The translations under genes and the position numbers were made by a program. A DNA stretch of 43,843 nucleotides. Source: JBDTCS01 sp039923455. Lineage in GTDB: Bacteria; Bacteroidota; Ignavibacteria; Palsa-1295. The notes beneath the pieces were generated by a model. That model did not search any database. It was not told the origin of the DNA and saw nothing but the letters and a program-made list of their open reading frames with translations. The DNA is taken from contig JBDTCS010000091.1 in NCBI GenBank assembly GCA_039923455.1, positions 1-43,843 of the forward strand, in the 5' to 3' direction. Positions 43,260 to 43,843 of this stretch are shown here, one piece after another. Positions within the stretch are counted from its first letter, which is position 1; each line of letters starts with the position of its first letter.

Positions 43260-43843
43260 TCATGCTTCGACCGCCGCGCTTTGAGCTGATTTAACTCTCG
43301 CGGCCTCCATTTGTGCCTCCGAGTCATTCGCTTCAATCGCACTGACCTCGATCGGACGACCGACACCCGTTGCAGGATTTGCGAGCTTCGCACGATGTTC
43401 AACTGCGAGGGCATAGCTCTCGCGATCGATCTTGGAATCAATCCAGGCGATGAGATCAAAGTACCGGAATGCATAGCGCTCGAACGGATCGCTCATGAAT
43501 CCTACGAGTTCATCTTTGAACCTCACACACGCCTCTCGAAACATCGCAGGATTGCGAAGCTCCGGAAGCTTCTTCAACAGCTTGAGCAAGGCACGCTCGC
43601 TTTGATACAAATTATTCGTTGTCGAGAGATAACGCTGCGTCGATTGTATCGCGTACTCCAAATATTTTTTGTTGCCCATCTCATAATGCAGAATGAGATT
43701 GAATAGGCGACATGTGTAGTACAACTCCTGGCCTTTGATCAACTCTTTCTCGGCGAGTGCTTTGTTCAACCATATAAGTGCGTTGTCGTATTCCCCGATC
43801 GCGAAAAGAATATGTGCTGCGCGGAAATAAATCAACACGATGG
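43260..43843 (-). CDS. TPR-like hypothetical protein, 5' partial
   Basis: The C-terminal 193 residues of a protein whose N-terminus lies beyond the right edge; the frame stays open to the last base. It is helical, with one clear TPR-like unit (AAHILFAIGEYDNALIWLNKAL) followed by further helical-hairpin-like segments rich in Tyr, Arg and Leu, then a polar Ala-rich tail (ESYALAVEHRAKL ... VKSAQSAAVEA). No enzyme motif is seen. Probably a scaffold or regulatory helical-repeat protein; not recognised. Confidence 0.7.
   Translation of the reverse strand, partial: IVLIYFRAAHILFAIGEYDNALIWLNKALAEKELIKGQELYYTCRLFNLILHYEMGNKKYLEYAIQSTQRYLSTTNNLYQSERALLKLLKKLPELRNPAMFREACVRFKDELVGFMSDPFERYAFRYFDLIAWIDSKIDRESYALAVEHRAKLANPATGVGRPIEVSAIEANDSEAQMEAARVKSAQSAAVEA

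Overview
The window is about 44 kb of dense, mid-GC bacterial chromosome. The genes are mostly on the + strand up to about 33 kb and on the - strand after that. Three secreted proteins carry type IX secretion (T9SS) type A C-terminal sorting domains, two genes belong to the DUF2723 membrane family, and several promoter-like boxes resemble TAnnTTTG. This points to the Bacteroidota/Chlorobi superphylum. A full ISC-type (not SUF-type) iron-sulfur operon is unusual for Bacteroidia and suggests a deep lineage such as Ignavibacteria or Kapabacteria. That placement is inference; no rRNA gene is present to test it.

Layout: (1) 1-1837, a hybrid sensor kinase cut by the left edge. (2) 2045-6228, lepA (EF4), lepB (signal peptidase I with an 18-nt tandem repeat in its N-terminus) and hemW, preceded by a foldable 4-way-junction leader and closed by a terminator near 6272. 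(3) 6325-16748, a glycan/glycoprotein block: two tandem DUF2723 (TMEM260-like) membrane proteins, an ALG5/DPM1-like GT2 enzyme, a YfhO-like membrane protein and a GT9 heptosyltransferase-like enzyme, closed by a terminator at 16822-16849. (4) 16857-24676, an ISC operon: iscR-like regulator, iscS, an unknown gene, iscU, iscA, hscB, gmhA, hscA, fdx, iscX and a LON-N domain protein. A near-perfect 25-bp palindrome with the GACT-N5-AGTC core of E. coli IscR type 1 sites lies just before the regulator. (5) 24825-24980, a tiny Lys-rich basic protein gene, then folP. (6) 26086-32993, two tandem paralogous T9SS cargo proteins with Asp-box beta-propellers followed by four or two ASH-type modules. (7) On the - strand, a small helical protein, a third propeller T9SS cargo protein, an efflux operon (adaptor, RND pump, pepE), prfC, and the end of a TPR-like gene cut by the right edge.

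The glycosylation block is internally coherent: a polyprenyl-phosphate sugar synthase stands beside two candidate polyprenyl-sugar-dependent membrane glycosyltransferases. The ISC operon is also coherent. IscU has its LPPVK chaperone recognition motif and the matching HscA/HscB pair is encoded beside it. GmhA and the unknown 165-residue protein are the unexpected members. I found no mobile elements, CRISPR arrays, tRNAs or rRNAs.
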